DNA of 64,000 nucleotides from Sphingobium sp. JS3065 (lineage in GTDB: Bacteria; Pseudomonadota; Alphaproteobacteria; Sphingomonadales; Sphingomonadaceae). Both the position numbers and the translations under genes were made by a program. The stretch lies in NCBI RefSeq assembly GCF_026427355.1, contig NZ_CP102665.1, positions 613,501-677,500 of the forward strand, read 5' to 3'. The notes under the pieces were generated by a model that saw only the letters and a list, made by a program, of their open reading frames with translations, was not told the DNA's origin and did not search any database. Positions 59,237 through 64,000 of the stretch are shown here, in pieces (the stretch's first letter is position 1; each line of letters starts with the position of its first letter).

Positions 59237-59493
59237 GCCAGCGATAGGGAAGCAGTCCTGCACTCTCCTGCACGTTTCTCACCCCAACCTCACCAGCGGA
59301 CTCATGTCGGCGGCCAAGCCGATGGACCCATCTTCCCCATGGCCACATCCGGGACCATAAGGGAAAGCCCCAATATCGCGTATCGGGCTTAACGACCCAT
59401 AATGCGCTTGCAGACCGGCCGGGACTCTCCCGCGTCCTCGTCCGAAAGGTTCACGACCTGCATTGCGGGTCTGCAGTCGAGGGAAGATTGATC

Positions 59494-59943
59494 ATGAAAA
59501 TCGCCTATGGAACGATCCTGCTCGTTACTGACGGTTCAAGGATGCTGGTGTTGAGGAATGAGGGCGACGCCCTTAACCCTGAACTGTCAGTCGTCGCCCA
59601 TCGCCAGATCGACAACCCGCCTAATCGGGAACAGCTGACCGACGCGCCAGGCGTCAGCTTTTCCAGCATGGGCGGCACCAGAAGCAGCTACCGGCAGGCC
59701 GATATCCATCAACTGCGGGAAGATCGTTTGGCTATCGAAGCGGCACAAGTTCTAGCGGAAACCGTCGCCGGGCATGAAGCCGACATCATCGTCGTCGCAC
59801 CACCGGCGACGCTTCATATCCTGCGGGACCATTATACCCCGGCGATCAGAAAAAGGCTGATCGCAGAAGTGGACAAAGACCTTGTCAAACATCCTGCGAC
59901 CGACATCGTCCAGATTCTGACGAAGTGGCCGCGCAGGTTCTGA
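59494..59943 (+). CDS. Host-attachment-like protein (AtsE/Host_attach family), 149 aa
   Basis: The protein resembles the Host_attach family, named after an Agrobacterium attachment gene and common in proteobacterial stress clusters. Conserved segments are GTILLVTDGSRMLVLRNEGD and the C-terminal IIVVAPPATLHILRDHYTPA with EVDKDLVKHPATDI. The ATG at 59494 follows GAGGGAAG. It is intact, but its stop lies at the edge of an integrase remnant, so its natural downstream neighbour is gone. Biochemical function is unknown. Confidence 0.8.
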   Translation: MKIAYGTILLVTDGSRMLVLRNEGDALNPELSVVAHRQIDNPPNREQLTDAPGVSFSSMGGTRSSYRQADIHQLREDRLAIEAAQVLAETVAGHEADIIVVAPPATLHILRDHYTPAIRKRLIAEVDKDLVKHPATDIVQILTKWPRRF

Positions 59944-59944
59944 C

Positions 59945-60176
59945 GGAGTGGCGGCTCCGCGAGCCCTTTTCGCTCCTGCTTTTCCAGAAGCATTTCTGCT
60001 ACCTTTGAAAAGCTGTTCTCCGCGCTGATCCTGGCGGCAGCCTTCGCCTTCTGCTTTTCGAGAGCGGGATCCAGGCCAGCAGCATGGGCTTCCCTCGCCT
60101 CATCCCGCAATATACGGGCTCGCTTGAGTGACACGTCCGGATATGGCGGCTTACGTGACTCGAATAGTACCTTGAT
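59945..60176 (-). pseudogene. Tyrosine integrase (DUF4102 type), N-terminal fragment
   Basis: The minus-strand frame gives PYPDVSLKRARILRDEARE, then GLDPALEKQKAKAAARI and NSFSKVAEMLLEKQE, the arm-binding region of prophage or island integrases. There is no start codon in a suitable place and the catalytic domain is missing. It marks a former genomic-island integration or a recombination remnant near the rRNA operon. Confidence 0.7.
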
Positions 60177-60265
60177 TTAACTGATTTTTCGCCTTCCTGA
60201 AAAGTCAAGTTGACCGATAGTTAGCGTCCGCGCTCGTGGTGTAATTTCCGGTGTAGATTGAGGCG

Positions 60266-60300
60266 ATCGCATGGGGTGGGCATGCCCCACCCCATGCGAT
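60266..60300. repeat. 35-bp perfect palindrome with 15-bp arms
   Basis: Arms ATCGCATGGGGTGGG and CCCACCCCATGCGAT flank the five bases CATGC. It lies about 80 bp before the IS256-type transposase start. It may be a hairpin belonging to that element's left end or a separate short repeat; no poly-T follows. Confidence 0.7.
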
Positions 60301-60378
60301 TTCGATCTCGGTGGCCACCGGGCTCATCGGTAAGGTGGAGTTACCACACTTCACACGCCCACCGAGGAGTTGATCCCG

Positions 60379-60540
60379 ATGACCGACGACAGACTACCGC
60401 TTGCAGAGCTGATGACGAAGACCGGAGATGGAGATTTCCTGCGGACGATCGCCGAGAGCGTATTGCAGATCATCATGGAGGCCGACGTCGATGGCCTGGT
60501 CGGCGCCGGCCGGCACGAGCGTTCCGGCGACCGGATGACT
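60379..60540 (+). pseudogene. IS256-family transposase, N-terminal fragment
   Basis: The frame begins MTDDRLPLAELMTKTGDGDF and continues LRTIAESVLQIIMEADVDGL and HERSGDRMTW, the N-terminus of IS256-type transposases. GAGGAG precedes the ATG. It ends at about 60540, where it joins an inverted IS110 fragment at a shared ACTTGG/CTTGG sequence. About 50 of the usual 400 residues remain. Confidence 0.75.
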
Positions 60541-60799
60541 TGGCAAACGCGCGCATCTGCCGCACCTCGATACAGATCGCCGGCAGGCCTAGATCGGCGA
60601 TACCTGCATAGAGCCAGGGCGCCAGGGGGCCGGCTTCGAGGCCCACGCGCCGGAAGGACGGCGCGACATCGTAAAGCGCTTGCGCAATCGCCGCCGGATC
60701 GCTGGCAACCACCAGTTCCCGGATGACAACGCCATCTTCATTGAGGATGCATATCGCCGTCTTCTCCAGCGAGACATCCAGTCCTGCATAATGGTTCAT
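60539..60799 (-). pseudogene. IS110-family transposase, N-terminal fragment
   Basis: On the minus strand the frame starts MNHYAGLDVSLEKTAICILN and runs to VRQMRAFAK at about 60539, the first part of the DEDD catalytic domain of IS110-type transposases. The remainder is replaced by the IS256 fragment. The stretch 60800-61000 between this and the IS5 remnant shows no gene and may be the IS110 and IS5 end sequences. Confidence 0.75.
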
Positions 60800-61000
60800 G
60801 AGCGAGTCTCCTTCATTCCTGATATCGGCAGTCTGGCGCACATCAGCGAAGCAGAGCAGCGATTAACTCAGCTCGAAAAACCGGATGATTTTGGCCTGAT
60901 GGGTTAGGACGGGGCACGCGGGTCTGACGAAGTACGTTTTTTCGTCGCTCCTGGCGGCGTGATTGTCGTATTGAGGCGCGCTCTGCACACCGATTTCCTG

Positions 61001-61395
61001 TCATGCAGGCGCAGTTCGGGCTTCAAGCCATGCAAGGCGCTGGAAATTATAGACCAGGTTGGCCATACCGATCTTGATCCTGGCGCGAGTGATGCCGATG
61101 GTGCGGACGACCAGGCCCATACGGTGCTTTTGCCCGGCAAAGACGTGCTCGACGGCAGCGCGGACCTTTGAGCGTTTTGCGTTGGCCTTGGCGATCCGTT
61201 CGGGTAGCGGCCGACGGGGCAGTCGCTTCTGGTGGATATTGCTGGTGAACATGCCCTTGGCGAGGAATGCCTCATTCTTCTTCGATCGATAGGCAGTATC
61301 GGCCCAAACGCCGGAGGCGGTGTTCTCCTTGCTGATCAGATCGGGCAGTCGCGCGCCATCATGGGCATTGGCGGCGCTCGCAGGCGCGTCGGACG
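61001..61395 (-). pseudogene. IS5-family transposase, C-terminal fragment
   Basis: The minus-strand frame reads HDGARLPDLISKENTASGVW, ADTAYRSKKNEAFLAKGM, VEHVFAGQKHRMGLVVRTIG and KIGMANLVYNFQRLAWLE, the C-terminal half of an IS5-type transposase with its DDE glutamate region. The N-terminal half is missing. It is not the missing part of the fragment at 11590 by position, but it may be of the same IS group. Confidence 0.75.
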
Positions 61396-61452
61396 TGATG
61401 GGTCCGCGCGCGCAGGCGGCGTTTGGGTGGATATGTTGGGAATGGAACGAGC

Positions 61453-61484
61453 AAAGGCCCAGTCTTTGCGGGACTGGGCCTTTT
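61453..61484 (-). terminator. rRNA operon terminator
   Basis: Perfect 12-base arms AAAGGCCCAGTC (61453-61464) and GACTGGGCCTTT (61472-61483) with a seven-base loop lie about 55 bases past the 5S gene in its direction of transcription. The stem ends in TTT, as for intrinsic terminators. No tRNA gene lies between it and the 5S gene. Confidence 0.8.
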
Positions 61485-61536
61485 GCGGTGCGTTGTTTTG
61501 TGATTGGGTTTTTATTTCAAAGCGCGAGCTTCAATG

Positions 61537-61652
61537 CCTGGCGACGCCCTACTCTTCCGGGGCTTGAGCCACAGTACCATCGGCGCAGACTGGTTTCACG
61601 GCCGAGTTCGGGATGGGATCGGGTGGGTCACAGACGCTATGGTCACCAAGCA
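61537..61652 (-). rRNA. rrf: 5S ribosomal RNA
   Basis: Read on the minus strand, the sequence contains the conserved TGGTGACCATAGCG, CCCGATCCCATCCCGAACTC and GGTACTGTGGCTCAAG blocks of 5S rRNA, ending GGGCGTCGCCAGGC. The ends pair with each other over about 10 bases. It is downstream of the 23S gene in the usual order. Confidence 0.95.
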
Positions 61653-61784
61653 ATGAAGCTTGCGCTTTGGGTTTTTCGATGCCGTGCACGTTTTGCTATG
61701 TGTGTTTGTTATCTGGCATGAGCTTATCACCACGCTCGATGGCTGACGCTGGGTTTTATTCCAGTGTTGTCATTGATGGTGGGA

Positions 61785-64000
<2,216 letters not shown>

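Noticed and set aside
30601..59500. FNR/FixK-type boxes (TTGAT-N4-ATCAA) in promoter gaps
   Set aside because: The gaps were read by eye and no convincing copy was found; an exhaustive matrix scan was not possible.

Overview
The window looks like chromosomal (or large-replicon) DNA of a GC-rich alphaproteobacterium, most likely a sphingomonad. This is judged from a FixL/FixJ-type sensor system, a BigR-type sulfur operon, codon use and the type of insertion sequences; no taxonomic search was possible. Four blocks can be seen.

(1) Positions 1-28005 form a catabolic island. It encodes an acyl-CoA ligase, an acyl-CoA dehydrogenase with a partner APH-like kinase, and an SDR. A 2-oxoacid dehydrogenase follows as E1 alpha, E1 beta and a free lipoyl domain, with a separate catalytic-only E2 placed 9 kb away. 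The island also holds a cytochrome P450, glyoxalase II, a TesB-type thioesterase, a second SDR, three SnoaL/NTF2-fold proteins, a quinone-oxidoreductase-like MDR, a Rieske oxygenase, a DUF849 beta-keto acid cleavage enzyme and an enoyl-CoA hydratase. TetR and MarR regulators are present, as is an FO synthase (fbiC) next to an F420:NADPH oxidoreductase-like gene. Together these fit CoA-dependent breakdown of a large hydrophobic or cyclic substrate, possibly with a deazaflavin-dependent step; the substrate cannot be read from the sequence. Six related AT-rich palindromes sit in front of five of the transcription units and suggest one shared regulator. An IS91-type element is inserted behind the lipoyl gene. 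It was itself split by an IS21-type element (7842-10336) with a clean 7-bp target duplication, and IS630 and IS5 remnants follow.

(2) A second, unrelated IS21-type element (28006-about 30601) sits exactly at the border between the catabolic island and the next block. It has cut off the start of an MBL/beta-CASP gene and shows no target duplication.

(3) Positions 30609-59102 form a stress island that reads like a low-oxygen dormancy regulon. It carries a FixL with the haem-PAS His/Arg pair, FixJ, a second response regulator split into receiver and HTH genes, a tandem universal stress protein, Hsp20, PfkB, a CBS protein, a phosphoribosyltransferase, an erythromycin-esterase-like protein, a three-BON protein, nucleotide phosphorylase and PRPP synthetase. 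Also here are an NDP-forming acyl-CoA synthetase fused to GNAT, two zinc alcohol dehydrogenases, an HdeD-like membrane protein, an ABC exporter, an MgtC-like protein and a sulfide/persulfide operon whose TauE gene is truncated. The gene set closely parallels the mycobacterial DosR regulon.

(4) Positions 59081-61440 are a graveyard of fragments (NUDIX, integrase, IS256, IS110, IS5) joined end to end. They lead into an rRNA operon on the minus strand: a terminator, 5S, and about 2.2 kb of the 3' part of 23S running off the window. No tRNA gene or CRISPR array was found.
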